Below are positions 8,704-16,599 of a DNA stretch of 64,000 nucleotides, piece by piece; the stretch's first letter is position 1, and each line of letters begins with the position of its first letter. A program made the translations under genes and the position numbers. Where the stretch lies: assembly GCF_900182985.1 (NCBI RefSeq), contig NZ_FXUY01000001.1, positions 124,001 through 188,000 of the forward strand. The letters are read 5' to 3'. The DNA is from Pseudomonas helmanticensis (GTDB lineage Bacteria > Pseudomonadota > Gammaproteobacteria > Pseudomonadales > Pseudomonadaceae). Below the pieces are notes generated by a model that did not search any database, had not been told where the DNA came from, and saw only the letters and a list, made by a program, of their open reading frames with translations.

Positions 8704-8815
8704 CGCCGAGACCCAACGGGTAGCGGCCAAGACTTTGGCGAGAGAGACGGGTTTCTCTGCTGCCGAGATCGAGGCCATGCCCTTTGACCGGATGCTGTGG
8801 TGGCTCAGGGATTGA
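8693..8815 (+). CDS. Short GpE-type tail assembly protein (P2 E'-like)
   Basis: This 40-residue frame starts at an ATG inside the last codons of gene E and ends at a TGA at 8813-8815. The peptide is MSFNAETQRVAAKT at its start and ends AMPFDRMLWWLRD, a close parallel to the small GpE family. In P2 the equivalent segment is made only as a fusion to E by -1 frameshifting. Here the frame lies +1 (or -2) from E and has its own ATG, so independent initiation is also possible. It is too short for most gene finders. Confidence 0.65.
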   Translation: MSFNAETQRVAAKTLARETGFSAAEIEAMPFDRMLWWLRD

Positions 8816-8848
8816 GCCGCTTTCGACTGAGCAAGGTAGGGCACGCAC

Positions 8849-11548
8849 ATGAGCAATAAACTTGCGCTCGGGCTGGTCATTGGCGGGGCGGTCAGTTCCA
8901 CGGTGGGAGCGGCGTTCAAGGACGTCACCGGCCGCATCAAGAAACTTGAGGAAACCGGCAAGCGCGCCCGGGTTCTTGAAAAGACCATCGGCGACACCAT
9001 GCGTCTGCGTGACGAGTGGCGCAAGGCGCATTTGGCGGGTGAGAAGGGTGCCGATGCCCTGCGCAAAAAGCTGGAAGCCAATCTCGCCGCGCTGAAGAAA
9101 GAAGGCGTCGAAGTCCGCAATCTGAGCAAGGCTTACACTCAGATGGGCAGGACGGCGCGCGGGGCCGAGCTGAAAGCCAAAGGGCACATGCAGCTCGACG
9201 AAGGCAAGAAGCAGATGCGCAGCAGCGTCGGGCAGGCTGTCGCCGCGTCGGCCGCGATGGCGATTCCGGCCAAGATCAGCGCGGACTATGGCGCGATCAT
9301 TCGTGACATTGCGATCAAGGCCAACATTGCCAACACGCCCGGAGAGGCGACGCTTTCCAAGACCGTGATCGACACGTCGCGCGATACGGGCATGGCGCGC
9401 AATCAGGTGGCTGAGGTGGTGAACGCCCTGGTGGGCGCCGGTATGGAGCTGGACAAGGCCATGTCTTACGCGCCGACGGCGGCGAAGTTCGCCGTGGGTC
9501 AGGGTTCGGACGGTACTGAAACCGCGCGGATGATCAACGCTCTGGGGCAGAACGCCAAGATCACCGACCCGGCGATGATGCAGAAGGCTCTGGAGGCGAT
9601 CGCCTACCAAGGTCAGGCGGGTAGCTTTGAAGCGGCCGACATGGCGCGCTGGTTCCCCGAACTGCTTGCCGGCATGGGCAAGCTGGGCATTACCGGCATG
9701 GACTCGGTGACGCAACTGGGGTCGATGCTGCAAGTGCAGATGAAGACCGCCGGCGGCTCGGACGAGGCGGCGAACAACCTCAAGAACTGGATGGAGAAAA
9801 TCGGCTCCGGCGAAACCGTCGCGGCCTACAAAAAGGCCGGCATCGACTATCAAGGTTCGATGAATACCGGATTGCAAAGCGGCAAGTCCACTTTGGAATC
9901 CAGCTTTGCGCTGGCCCAAAAGTACATCGAAGCGACCGACCCCAAAAAGGCCGCCGAGATGGCCAAAGCCACGGCTGCGATCAGCCAGGAATCTGATCCC
10001 GAAAAAGCCAAGGCCATGATCGCCTCGCTGGAATCGGCATTGCGCACCGGTGACCTGTTTGCTGACATGCAGGTCAAGGGCGCCTTGACCGCGTTCATGC
10101 AGAACAAGGATCTGTACGAGAAGCTGAAAAAGGAGTCGGTCAGCGCGACCGGGATTCTGGATAAGAACCTGGAAGAGCGCCGGCAGTCTTCGGCGCAAAA
10201 GCAGTCGGAAATGGTGCAGAACCTTGACGACTCGATGCGCGCGATCGGCGACGCCATGCGTCCGGTGACGGATGCCGTGACGGAGGGGATCGGCTCTGTG
10301 GCTGGCAAGTTGGCCAGGTTGGCCGACGAGTCGCCGCGACTGGTATCGGGTATCGGTCTGGCCACTGCCGGCTTGATTGGTCTGTCGACGGCGATGAGCG
10401 GTCTCAAGATGGCCAAGGGGCTGCTGAACATCGGCCGTGGCTCGCTGATGGGCAATCCGAACATTCCGCAAAAGGTGATCGTGACCAACATGGGCGCCGG
10501 TGGCGTTGGCGGTGGTGGGCTGGATGCGGGCGACTTGGATGCGGGCGACGGCAAAAAAGACAAGAAAGGCAAAAAAGGCGGGAAGGGCGGCAAAGGCGGC
10601 GGCAAAAGTTTCAATGCCGGCGGTGGCGGTGTCGGCGAGTTTGGCAAGGTCATGAAGGGAACGGCGGTGGTCGCGGTGGTTGACGCGGGCTTCAAGGCCT
10701 ATGACACCTATCAGAACGCCGAGACTCAGGACGAGAAAGCCGAGGGGTATGGGGCGGCCGCCGGTGGTTTGGCGGGCACGCTGGCCGGCGCGGCCGCCGG
10801 TGCGGCAATTGGCTCGGCCATTCCTATCATCGGCACAATCGTTGGCGGCTTGATCGGTGGTTACCTAGGCAGCCAGGGCGGGGATGCCCTCGGCGGTTTC
10901 ATGGGCAAGAAGATGTTCGGCACGCCCGAGGAGCTGAAGAAAATCCCGGACGCCGGGCCGTTGATGATGACCGATGCCGGCAAGAACATGGCGCCGAAGT
11001 TGGGCGATACCTCGTTGGGCGCTACGGCCAAGGCGTTCGCGCCGGCGGCCACTGGTCCCTTGATGCTGACCAATCCCGGCAAGGGGCTGGATGTCGGTGC
11101 GACGATGGCGCCGACCGTTCCGGAGGCGCCGCCGGTGTCGTATGACCCGCACGACCTGAATTCGAAAGACGCCATGCTGTTGCCGCACTTTGCCAACAAG
11201 GTGCGCTTTCCGGGTTCGGAGTTGCGGCGACCGAAGGTGATCCGCTCCGGACTGGAGGAGCCTGCGCCACCGCCGCAGATCGGTTTGGCGGCTAAAGACA
11301 TGATGATGCCACCGGCCAGCGCAGACGCGGCGGCGGGGGCATTGGTCAAGCCGATGGCGGCAGCGCCGGCGGCGCCAAAAGTCGAATCCAACGTGGCGAT
11401 TCAGGCGCCTTTTTCGCTGGTGGTCAACGGCGACGTGAAGGATGGCAATCAGCTTTTTGCGCAGATCAAGCCAATGCTCGATCAGCACTATCGCGACATG
11501 GCCAAGCAGATGGGGGGCAATCAGCTCTATGACACGCCACACGTTTGA
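8849..11548 (+). CDS. Phage tail tape measure protein (P2 T-like)
   Basis: This 899-residue protein is the longest gene of the module and sits directly after the assembly proteins. Residues 1-150 are charged coiled coil. Residues ~150-330 hold the conserved TMP core (ISADYGAIIRDIAIKANIANTPGE, GQAGSFEAADMARWFPELLAGMG). Hydrophobic segments lie near 505-525 and 645-690 (alanine/glycine rich). A lysine/glycine tract, KKDKKGKKGGKGGKGGGK, lies near residue 570. Tape measures set tail length and leave the tail first during DNA injection. Confidence 0.93.
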   Translation: MSNKLALGLVIGGAVSSTVGAAFKDVTGRIKKLEETGKRARVLEKTIGDTMRLRDEWRKAHLAGEKGADALRKKLEANLAALKKEGVEVRNLSKAYTQMGRTARGAELKAKGHMQLDEGKKQMRSSVGQAVAASAAMAIPAKISADYGAIIRDIAIKANIANTPGEATLSKTVIDTSRDTGMARNQVAEVVNALVGAGMELDKAMSYAPTAAKFAVGQGSDGTETARMINALGQNAKITDPAMMQKALEAIAYQGQAGSFEAADMARWFPELLAGMGKLGITGMDSVTQLGSMLQVQMKTAGGSDEAANNLKNWMEKIGSGETVAAYKKAGIDYQGSMNTGLQSGKSTLESSFALAQKYIEATDPKKAAEMAKATAAISQESDPEKAKAMIASLESALRTGDLFADMQVKGALTAFMQNKDLYEKLKKESVSATGILDKNLEERRQSSAQKQSEMVQNLDDSMRAIGDAMRPVTDAVTEGIGSVAGKLARLADESPRLVSGIGLATAGLIGLSTAMSGLKMAKGLLNIGRGSLMGNPNIPQKVIVTNMGAGGVGGGGLDAGDLDAGDGKKDKKGKKGGKGGKGGGKSFNAGGGGVGEFGKVMKGTAVVAVVDAGFKAYDTYQNAETQDEKAEGYGAAAGGLAGTLAGAAAGAAIGSAIPIIGTIVGGLIGGYLGSQGGDALGGFMGKKMFGTPEELKKIPDAGPLMMTDAGKNMAPKLGDTSLGATAKAFAPAATGPLMLTNPGKGLDVGATMAPTVPEAPPVSYDPHDLNSKDAMLLPHFANKVRFPGSELRRPKVIRSGLEEPAPPPQIGLAAKDMMMPPASADAAAGALVKPMAAAPAAPKVESNVAIQAPFSLVVNGDVKDGNQLFAQIKPMLDQHYRDMAKQMGGNQLYDTPHV

Positions 11549-11560
11549 TAAGGGGGGCAC

Positions 11561-12406
11561 ATGGAAGCATTGGGGCAGTTGCAATCGGGGCTGAAGTATT
11601 TGGCCACGGCGGGCGAGACCGGCCGGCGCAGCCTGGACGGAATGCTGTCACCGGTGAATGGCGCGATCGGCGAAATCACCGGCGCCGCGTCCGAGCTGGA
11701 AAGCCTGCCCTTTGTCGGGCAGGCGATCGGGGAAAAGCTGCAGCGGGCCATGCGCGGGATCAACGCCGCGCAGGCGCAAGTGGGGCGGGTGGTGGCCATG
11801 TACGGCACGGCCACCCGCGCGGTCGCCCAGGTGGAGGAACGTTTGGGCGTATTGAAGGAACAGGCCGGCAAGGCCGCCACGGCCATTAACAAGATCGCCG
11901 GCAAGATCAGTCCGTCACTGGCCAACATCGTGCCCACCGGCGCCTTTGCCACGGATCAGACGCCGGCGCCGGAAGCGGTGAAGCCGTTCCCGCACCTGCT
12001 GATCATTCAGCCGCAAGACCCCAAAGCGCAGCCGTATTTCTTCAATCTGGACACGGCAGCGTTTGATGAGCTGCGCCGATCGACCAAGTTTCGCTGGGCC
12101 TCGCAAGAGCGCCTGTCGCGGCGACCGGCGCAGCAGGGTGTGGGCATCGGTGACGAGAAAATCACCCTCAAGGGCGTGATCCTGCCGGGCCTGAAAGGCG
12201 GGTTAAAGCAACTCGACACCTTGCGCGCGATTGGCGGACACCTTCAGCCACTGACCCTGACCACCGGTTATGGCGACGTGCTGGGGACGTGGTGCCTTGA
12301 AAGCGTCGATGAAGAACAGAGCGCGCTGATGCAAGGCGGCATCCCGCGCAAACAGGCCTTTACCTTGGAATTGGTACGCTATGGCGATGACATGCAGAAC
12401 ATCTGA
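11561..12406 (+). CDS. Phage tail tube terminator U with long N-terminal extension
   Basis: This 281-residue protein is longer than P2 U (~160). Residues ~1-130 are alanine-rich helix (AATAINKIAGKISPSLANIV). The C-terminal ~140 residues carry the GpU pattern: HLLIIQPQDPKAQPYFFNLD, TKFRWASQERLSRRPAQQ and LGTWCLESVDEEQSA. GpU caps the growing tail tube. The extension may be a fused helical domain or part of the tape measure system. The stop overlaps the X gene. Confidence 0.85.
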   Translation: MEALGQLQSGLKYLATAGETGRRSLDGMLSPVNGAIGEITGAASELESLPFVGQAIGEKLQRAMRGINAAQAQVGRVVAMYGTATRAVAQVEERLGVLKEQAGKAATAINKIAGKISPSLANIVPTGAFATDQTPAPEAVKPFPHLLIIQPQDPKAQPYFFNLDTAAFDELRRSTKFRWASQERLSRRPAQQGVGIGDEKITLKGVILPGLKGGLKQLDTLRAIGGHLQPLTLTTGYGDVLGTWCLESVDEEQSALMQGGIPRKQAFTLELVRYGDDMQNI

Positions 12407-12587
12407 CGGGGATCTGCTCGATACCATCTGTCACAACTATTACGGCCATCTGAATGGCTGCGTCGAGGCGGTGCTGGATGCCAATCAGGGGCTGGCCGAT
12501 GAAGAGCAGCCCTACCGCGCCGGTGTGGTGATCGTGTTGCCGGATCTGCCGCAGCCGGTGACCGAGGCGATTACCTTGTGGAACTGA
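12381..12587 (+). CDS. Phage tail protein X (LysM-like)
   Basis: This 68-residue protein matches P2 X in length and pattern: CRTSDGDLLDTICHNYYGH and a YRAGVVIVLPDLPQP end, a compact LysM-like fold. It overlaps the end of U by 26 bases. A second in-frame ATG two codons downstream is also possible. The protein sits at the baseplate hub region between U and D, as in P2. Confidence 0.88.
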   Translation: MAMTCRTSDGDLLDTICHNYYGHLNGCVEAVLDANQGLADEEQPYRAGVVIVLPDLPQPVTEAITLWN

Positions 12588-12620
12588 CCCCGTCCGGAGT
12601 CCTCGCCGGCGAATCTTTGC

Positions 12621-12632
12621 GTTACGCGTAAC
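12621..12632. promoter_or_regulatory. 12-bp palindrome, copy 2
   Basis: The second copy of GTTACGCGTAAC; here the symmetry extends by one base pair on each side (12620-12633). It lies in the gap between X and D, 14 bases upstream of a hairpin, the same relation as copy 1 at 6627. Confidence 0.4.
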
Positions 12633-12646
12633 GCTCCGCTTATTTG

Positions 12647-12670
12647 GCCCGCCTTGTGCGGGCTTTCTTT
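12647..12670 (+). terminator. Terminator-like hairpin before gene D
   Basis: GCCCGC / GCGGGC with loop CTTGT, followed by TTTCTTTT. The D start codon follows 13 bases after the T tract. Confidence 0.5.
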
Positions 12671-12682
12671 TGGGAAAAATTC

Positions 12683-13732
12683 ATGACGCCGCGTTTTCGT
12701 ATTGTGGTCGACGGGGTCGACATCACGGCCCTGTTGAATGACCGCCTGATTCAGTTGAGTGTCACCGACAAGGCCGGTATGGAGTCCGACGAATTCGAAC
12801 TACGCATTGACGATCGGGACGGGCTGGTGACGTTGCCGAGCAAAGGCGTGGGCATCGAGATCTATCTGGGCTATCAGGAGACGTCGCTGGTCCGGTTGGG
12901 CCGCTATGTGGTCGACGGGGTCGCGGTGTCTGGCCCGCCGGATACGATCGTGATCAAGGGCAAGGCGAGCGACATGCGCGGCAGTGGCAAGACCGTGCGC
13001 AGCGGCAGTTGGGAGGACGTGCCGCTGTCGGCGATCGTTGGCGATATCGCCGCGCGCAACGGCTGGTCGCCGGCGTGTCCGGTCGGCACGAAGGTCGCGC
13101 GGGCCGATCAGCTCAACGAATCCGACTTCAATTTCGTCACGCGCCTGGCTAAGCAATACGACTGCACGGCGAAGGTTGCCGACGGCAAGTTGTTGGTCAT
13201 GCCGCGTCAAGGCGGGCAGAGCGCAAGCGGCAAGGTGCTGCCGCCGATCGTGATCAACAAAAGCGACGTCAGCCGCTGGCAATTCAACTTTGAGGATCGC
13301 GATTCGCACAAGGCGGTCGGGGCCAAGCATCAAGACAAAAAGACCGGTGCGCTGGCTGTGGTGTCGCTGGAGAACGACGACGCCCCGGCCGGGCTGCCAG
13401 CGGTGCATACCGATCGGCATATCTACCCGAACAAGACCGCCGCCCAGGCAGCAGCTCGGGCGCGCTTGGCGGCGTTCAATCGCTCTACCGCCGGCGTGCG
13501 GCTGGAAATGGCCGGGCGTACAGATCTGTTTGCGGAATGCCTGATCATCGCTCAGGGCTTCAAGGTCGGGCTTGATGGCGAGTTTCTAGCCGAATCGGTG
13601 CAGCAGACGTACACCCAATCCGGCTGGTCGACCACCGTTGAATGTAACGGCGGCAAGAAGGGCAAGGCTAACGCCAAGGGCAAGAAGGGGAAAAAGCCGG
13701 CCAAGCCGGTCAAGGTCGTCAGCCTCGCATAA
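12683..13732 (+). CDS. Phage late control / baseplate hub protein D
   Basis: This 349-residue protein uses the ATG at 12683; upstream codons of the same frame lie inside the hairpin. It begins MTPRFRIVVDGVDIT and contains QLSVTDKAGMESDEFELRIDD, GRYVVDGVAVSGPPD and LNESDFNFVTRLAKQYD, all typical of gpD hub proteins that hold the spike. The last ~25 residues are a lysine-rich tail (GKANAKGKKGKKPAKP) beyond the usual domain. Confidence 0.9.
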   Translation: MTPRFRIVVDGVDITALLNDRLIQLSVTDKAGMESDEFELRIDDRDGLVTLPSKGVGIEIYLGYQETSLVRLGRYVVDGVAVSGPPDTIVIKGKASDMRGSGKTVRSGSWEDVPLSAIVGDIAARNGWSPACPVGTKVARADQLNESDFNFVTRLAKQYDCTAKVADGKLLVMPRQGGQSASGKVLPPIVINKSDVSRWQFNFEDRDSHKAVGAKHQDKKTGALAVVSLENDDAPAGLPAVHTDRHIYPNKTAAQAAARARLAAFNRSTAGVRLEMAGRTDLFAECLIIAQGFKVGLDGEFLAESVQQTYTQSGWSTTVECNGGKKGKANAKGKKGKKPAKPVKVVSLA

Positions 13733-13753
13733 AGCGCTTAGTCGCATCCATCC

Positions 13754-13773
13754 GCCGCCTTGAGCGGCTTTTT
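13754..13773 (+). terminator. Terminator-like hairpin before the endolysin gene
   Basis: GCCGC / GCGGC with loop CTTGA and five T. It is followed directly by ATGTCTGGAG, whose GGAG is the ribosome binding site of the endolysin. Confidence 0.5.
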
Positions 13774-13789
13774 CATGTCTGGAGTTTGT

Positions 13790-14353
13790 ATGTCAATTAC
13801 GGAGCAACAGCTGCAACGCATCATGCCCAACGCCCGACGCCAAACGGGCGTGTTTGTATCCGCCCTCAACGCAGCCATGGCCCACCGGCAGATCAACACC
13901 CCAAAGCGCCAAGCCGCGTTTCTGGCGCAAGTCGGTCATGAGTCGGGCCAGCTACAGTACGTCCGGGAGTTGGGTGGCGATCAATACCTAAGCAAATACG
14001 ACACCGGCAGCCTGGCTGCGAAACTGGGCAACACACCGGCAGCGGATGGTGATGGCCAGCGCTATCGGGGTCGCGGCCTGATCCAGGTCACTGGCCACGA
14101 CAACTACTTGCGCTGCAGCTTGGCGCTGTTCGGCGACGAGCGATTGCTGCGTACGCCTGAGCTGCTGGAGCTGCCGCAGTGGGCCGCCGAGTCGGCCGCA
14201 TGGTTTTGGTCTGTGAATGGGCTGAACGCGCTGGCCGATCAAAACGAATTCAACACGATCACCCGCAGGATCAACGGTGGCCTCAATGGCCTGCAGGATC
14301 GGCTGGAGTTATGGGGGCGGGCGAGGGCGGTGCTATGCGTCTCAGCGAACTGA
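13790..14353 (+). CDS. Phage endolysin, GH19 family (chitinase-like muramidase)
   Basis: This 187-residue protein starts at the ATG 5 bases after TCTGGAG. Key segments are FLAQVGHESGQLQYV with the probable catalytic Glu at residue 51, YRGRGLIQVTGHDNY, and FNTITRRINGGLNG near the end, all typical of GH19 phage lysozymes. It has no signal peptide or membrane segment, so it needs a holin, and no holin gene is seen next to it. It would cleave the glycan strands of peptidoglycan. It overlaps Rz by 19 bases. Confidence 0.9.
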   Translation: MSITEQQLQRIMPNARRQTGVFVSALNAAMAHRQINTPKRQAAFLAQVGHESGQLQYVRELGGDQYLSKYDTGSLAAKLGNTPAADGDGQRYRGRGLIQVTGHDNYLRCSLALFGDERLLRTPELLELPQWAAESAAWFWSVNGLNALADQNEFNTITRRINGGLNGLQDRLELWGRARAVLCVSAN

Positions 14354-14877
14354 TCCCGACGCCGTATCGGCTGCTGGCCAAAGGCATGCTGCTGGCCATT
14401 TTAGCCGGTGCCTCCGCCGCCATCGCATGGCAATTACAGGATTGGCGCTACGGCAAACAGCTCGCAGAGCAGGCCCGACTGCACACCGAAACCTTTAACC
14501 AGTTGGCCCTGGCCACGGTTGCGCAGCAGCGTGCCGAACAGGACAAACGCCTTGCGCTCGAGCAGCGCCTGGCTACCAGCGAACAAAACCATTACCGAGC
14601 CTTGAGTGATGCCCAACGTGATCAAGGTCGCCTGCGCGACCGCCTTGCCACTGCTGATCTGCGCCTGTCAGTCCTACTCGACGCCACCACCGGCGCCGGC
14701 AACGGAACGCTGTCAGCCACCACCGCCACCGGCGGCGTGGTTCATGGCCCCACAAGAGCCGAACTTGACCCAGCGCATGCTCAACGAATTATCGGCGTCA
14801 CCGATGACGGTGACCGGGGGCTGATAGCCCTCGCGGCCTGTCAGGCATACGCAAAAGAAGTCTCAACACCGAAGTGA
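14335..14877 (+). CDS. Rz: Phage i-spanin, Rz-like
   Basis: This 180-residue protein begins inside the endolysin end. One N-terminal membrane segment (GMLLAILAGASAAIAWQL, residues ~17-34) is followed by a long periplasmic coiled coil (TFNQLALATVAQQRAEQDKR to RDRLATADLRLSVLL) and a DDGDRGLIALAACQAYAKEV end typical of Rz. I-spanins connect the inner membrane to an outer-membrane lipoprotein and fuse both membranes at lysis. The partner Rz1 is encoded entirely within this gene in another frame. Confidence 0.88.
   Translation: MRLSELIPTPYRLLAKGMLLAILAGASAAIAWQLQDWRYGKQLAEQARLHTETFNQLALATVAQQRAEQDKRLALEQRLATSEQNHYRALSDAQRDQGRLRDRLATADLRLSVLLDATTGAGNGTLSATTATGGVVHGPTRAELDPAHAQRIIGVTDDGDRGLIALAACQAYAKEVSTPK
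14609..14824 (+). CDS. Rz1: Phage o-spanin lipoprotein, Rz1-like (nested in Rz)
   Basis: This 71-residue frame lies +1 inside Rz. It has a signal peptide with lipobox ICAC (lipidated Cys at residue 20) and a proline-rich mature part (STPPPAPATERCQPPPPP), the standard makeup of Rz1. The ATG at 14609 follows a GTG at 14606. Embedding of Rz1 within Rz is known in lambda-like lysis cassettes. The mature protein would sit in the inner leaflet of the outer membrane and pair with Rz. Confidence 0.85.
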   Translation: MPNVIKVACATALPLLICACQSYSTPPPAPATERCQPPPPPAAWFMAPQEPNLTQRMLNELSASPMTVTGG

Positions 14878-14994
14878 AAAAGAGCGGCCGGTCCGGATGC
14901 GTCAACATCCAGATCGACCGCCTTCCCTGCAGATGGTCCCTGCAAGTCCAGCCAAGGCTCTTGCTCCGTGCACAAAGCGCGGCGAGCCTAGCAC

Positions 14995-15010
14995 CTGTTC
15001 ATCCATACAG
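14995..15010 (+). promoter_or_regulatory. LexA (SOS) box before the methylase gene
   Basis: CTGT-N8-ACAG (CTGTTCATCCATACAG) fits the gammaproteobacterial LexA consensus. It ends 17 bases before the ATG of the Dam-type gene. Its right flank CATACAGTAAAGG is identical to that of the second box at 16600. Confidence 0.7.
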
Positions 15011-15027
15011 TAAAGGTCTTGCTATCA

Positions 15028-15822
15028 ATGTCTACACCCATCATCCCTTGGATGGGCGGCAAACGCCGCCTGGCCGACCGCCTCATTCCGCTTTTTCCGC
15101 CACACGAATGCTACGTTGAAGTCTTTGCCGGCGGTGCCGCGCTGTACTTCATGAAGCCCCAGTCATCGCCGGTCGAAGTCCTCAACGACATCAACGGCGA
15201 CCTGGTCACGCTTTACCGCGTCGTGCAGAACCATCTCGAAGAATTCGTACGCCAGTTCAAATGGGCGCTCAGTTCGCGACAGGTGTTCGAATGGCAGAAG
15301 ATGGCCCGCCCTGAAACCCTTACCGACATCCAGCGCGCCGCCCGATTCTTCTACCTGCAGCACCATGCCTTCGCCGGCAAGGTCTCCGGTCAGACGTTCG
15401 GTACGGCGACCACCGCACCGGCCATCAACCTGCTACGCATCGAAGAAAACCTCTCGGCCGCGTGGCAGCGCCTGTCCGGCACCTACGTCGAAAATCTCCC
15501 TTGGCTTGAATGCGCAGAGCGCTACGATCGCGCTCACACCTTTCACTACATGGATCCGCCTTATTGGCAGACCGCCGGCTACGGCGTGGACTTCCCGTGC
15601 GAGAACTACGAACGGATGGCGGACTTCATGCGCCGCAGCAAAGGCAAAGTGATGGTCAGCATCAACGACCATCCCGACATCCGTCGCGTTTTCGAAGGCT
15701 TCCACTTCGAAACTTTGGACATCCGCTACAGCAACACCAACCAGCGGCAAGGGAAGGCTGAAGTCAGTGGCGAGCTGGTGATCATGAATTGGGAGCCGAT
15801 AGCGTTGGGCGGATTGTTTTAA
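15028..15822 (+). CDS. DNA adenine methylase, D12 class (Dam family), prophage moron
   Basis: This 264-residue protein has the Dam-type motifs in order: PWMGGKRRLADRLIPLFPPH (SAM-binding FxGGK), EVFAGGAALYFMK, LNDINGDLVTLYRVVQ, and the catalytic DPPYW near residue 178. It should methylate adenine N6 in a short site, probably in phage DNA as protection or for regulation. ATG at 15028 is preferred; a TTG three codons upstream is the alternative. A LexA box precedes it, so expression is expected on DNA damage. It is not linked to a restriction endonuclease here. Confidence 0.9.
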   Translation: MSTPIIPWMGGKRRLADRLIPLFPPHECYVEVFAGGAALYFMKPQSSPVEVLNDINGDLVTLYRVVQNHLEEFVRQFKWALSSRQVFEWQKMARPETLTDIQRAARFFYLQHHAFAGKVSGQTFGTATTAPAINLLRIEENLSAAWQRLSGTYVENLPWLECAERYDRAHTFHYMDPPYWQTAGYGVDFPCENYERMADFMRRSKGKVMVSINDHPDIRRVFEGFHFETLDIRYSNTNQRQGKAEVSGELVIMNWEPIALGGLF

Positions 15823-15849
15823 CTGTCACCATGCCCTCGCGTGATGTTT

Positions 15850-16575
15850 TCAGCGTAGAACTGCTAGCGCTGGCTTTTTTACAAAGCCTTTTCCCTCGCA
15901 AGTTGGGCAGTCATCACGTGCACCGAAGCGATCGAGGCAGGCAGAGCAAATGCAGAAAGCTGCCGACTCGATGTAAGGTCGTACTTTTTCGAAGGCGCGC
16001 AGATCGCGCTCTTCTTGAGCGACCTGCGCTGTATCTATTAACGCCCGGTAAGTGTCAGCATCAGAAAGCGGGTGGTGGGTGACGCCAGCGATCATTCGTT
16101 CAGTCTCAACCAACTGGTAACGGCGACCATTCATTTCCATTACCAAACCGGAGATCGTCCCGACCTTCCGTGAAAGACCGAGCGTTAGTCTTATTCCGTC
16201 CGAATCTGAGTAAATTTTTCCGTCATAGGCGAATGACGCTCCTAGCGGTTGGTCATTGGCAAAATTGAAGATGGATCGGCTGATCGTGCCTAGTAGTTTC
16301 CCATTATCGATCTGTACAACGTCGTACGTCGATGCACCGCGGTAGTGACCTGGCGAATTCTGCAGCTCTTCGACGGCGTGCCAATAGGCGGCGTTTGCCC
16401 TGTCGTTCAAGTCGAACTGTTCCAGTTGGTCGATCAGACCTTCATCGAGTAGCGCCGCCGACATTTCGTGAAGTGTTTGCCGATGGCCTTCCGGGTTTTG
16501 CATACGGAAGTCCTGATCGTTGAGTGTCGTGCGCCAACGCTGGAGTCGGAGAATTTTAGCTTGGTCGAAATTCAT
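15850..16575 (-). CDS. Unknown SOS-controlled protein with C-terminal Cys4 motif
   Basis: This 241-residue protein starts MNFDQAKILRLQRW; the ATG at 16575 is preferred because the upstream ATG at 16611 lies within the LexA box. No known domain is recognised in the first 200 residues, which are mixed alpha/beta. The end holds CICSACLDRF and, eight residues on, CPTCEGKGFV, a zinc-ribbon pair whose second half resembles the DnaJ CxxCxGxG repeat. It faces the methylase gene tail to tail. The clear LexA box upstream indicates damage induction. Confidence 0.75.
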   Translation of the reverse strand: MNFDQAKILRLQRWRTTLNDQDFRMQNPEGHRQTLHEMSAALLDEGLIDQLEQFDLNDRANAAYWHAVEELQNSPGHYRGASTYDVVQIDNGKLLGTISRSIFNFANDQPLGASFAYDGKIYSDSDGIRLTLGLSRKVGTISGLVMEMNGRRYQLVETERMIAGVTHHPLSDADTYRALIDTAQVAQEERDLRAFEKVRPYIESAAFCICSACLDRFGARDDCPTCEGKGFVKKPALAVLR

Positions 16576-16599
16576 AAAGCGGGATTCGCTGCGAGTGTG

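Noticed and set aside
8639..10471. 610-codon open frame on the minus strand under the tape measure gene
   Set aside because: Composition is His/Arg/Leu-rich shadow of a GC-rich gene; the plus strand has a clear tape measure protein.
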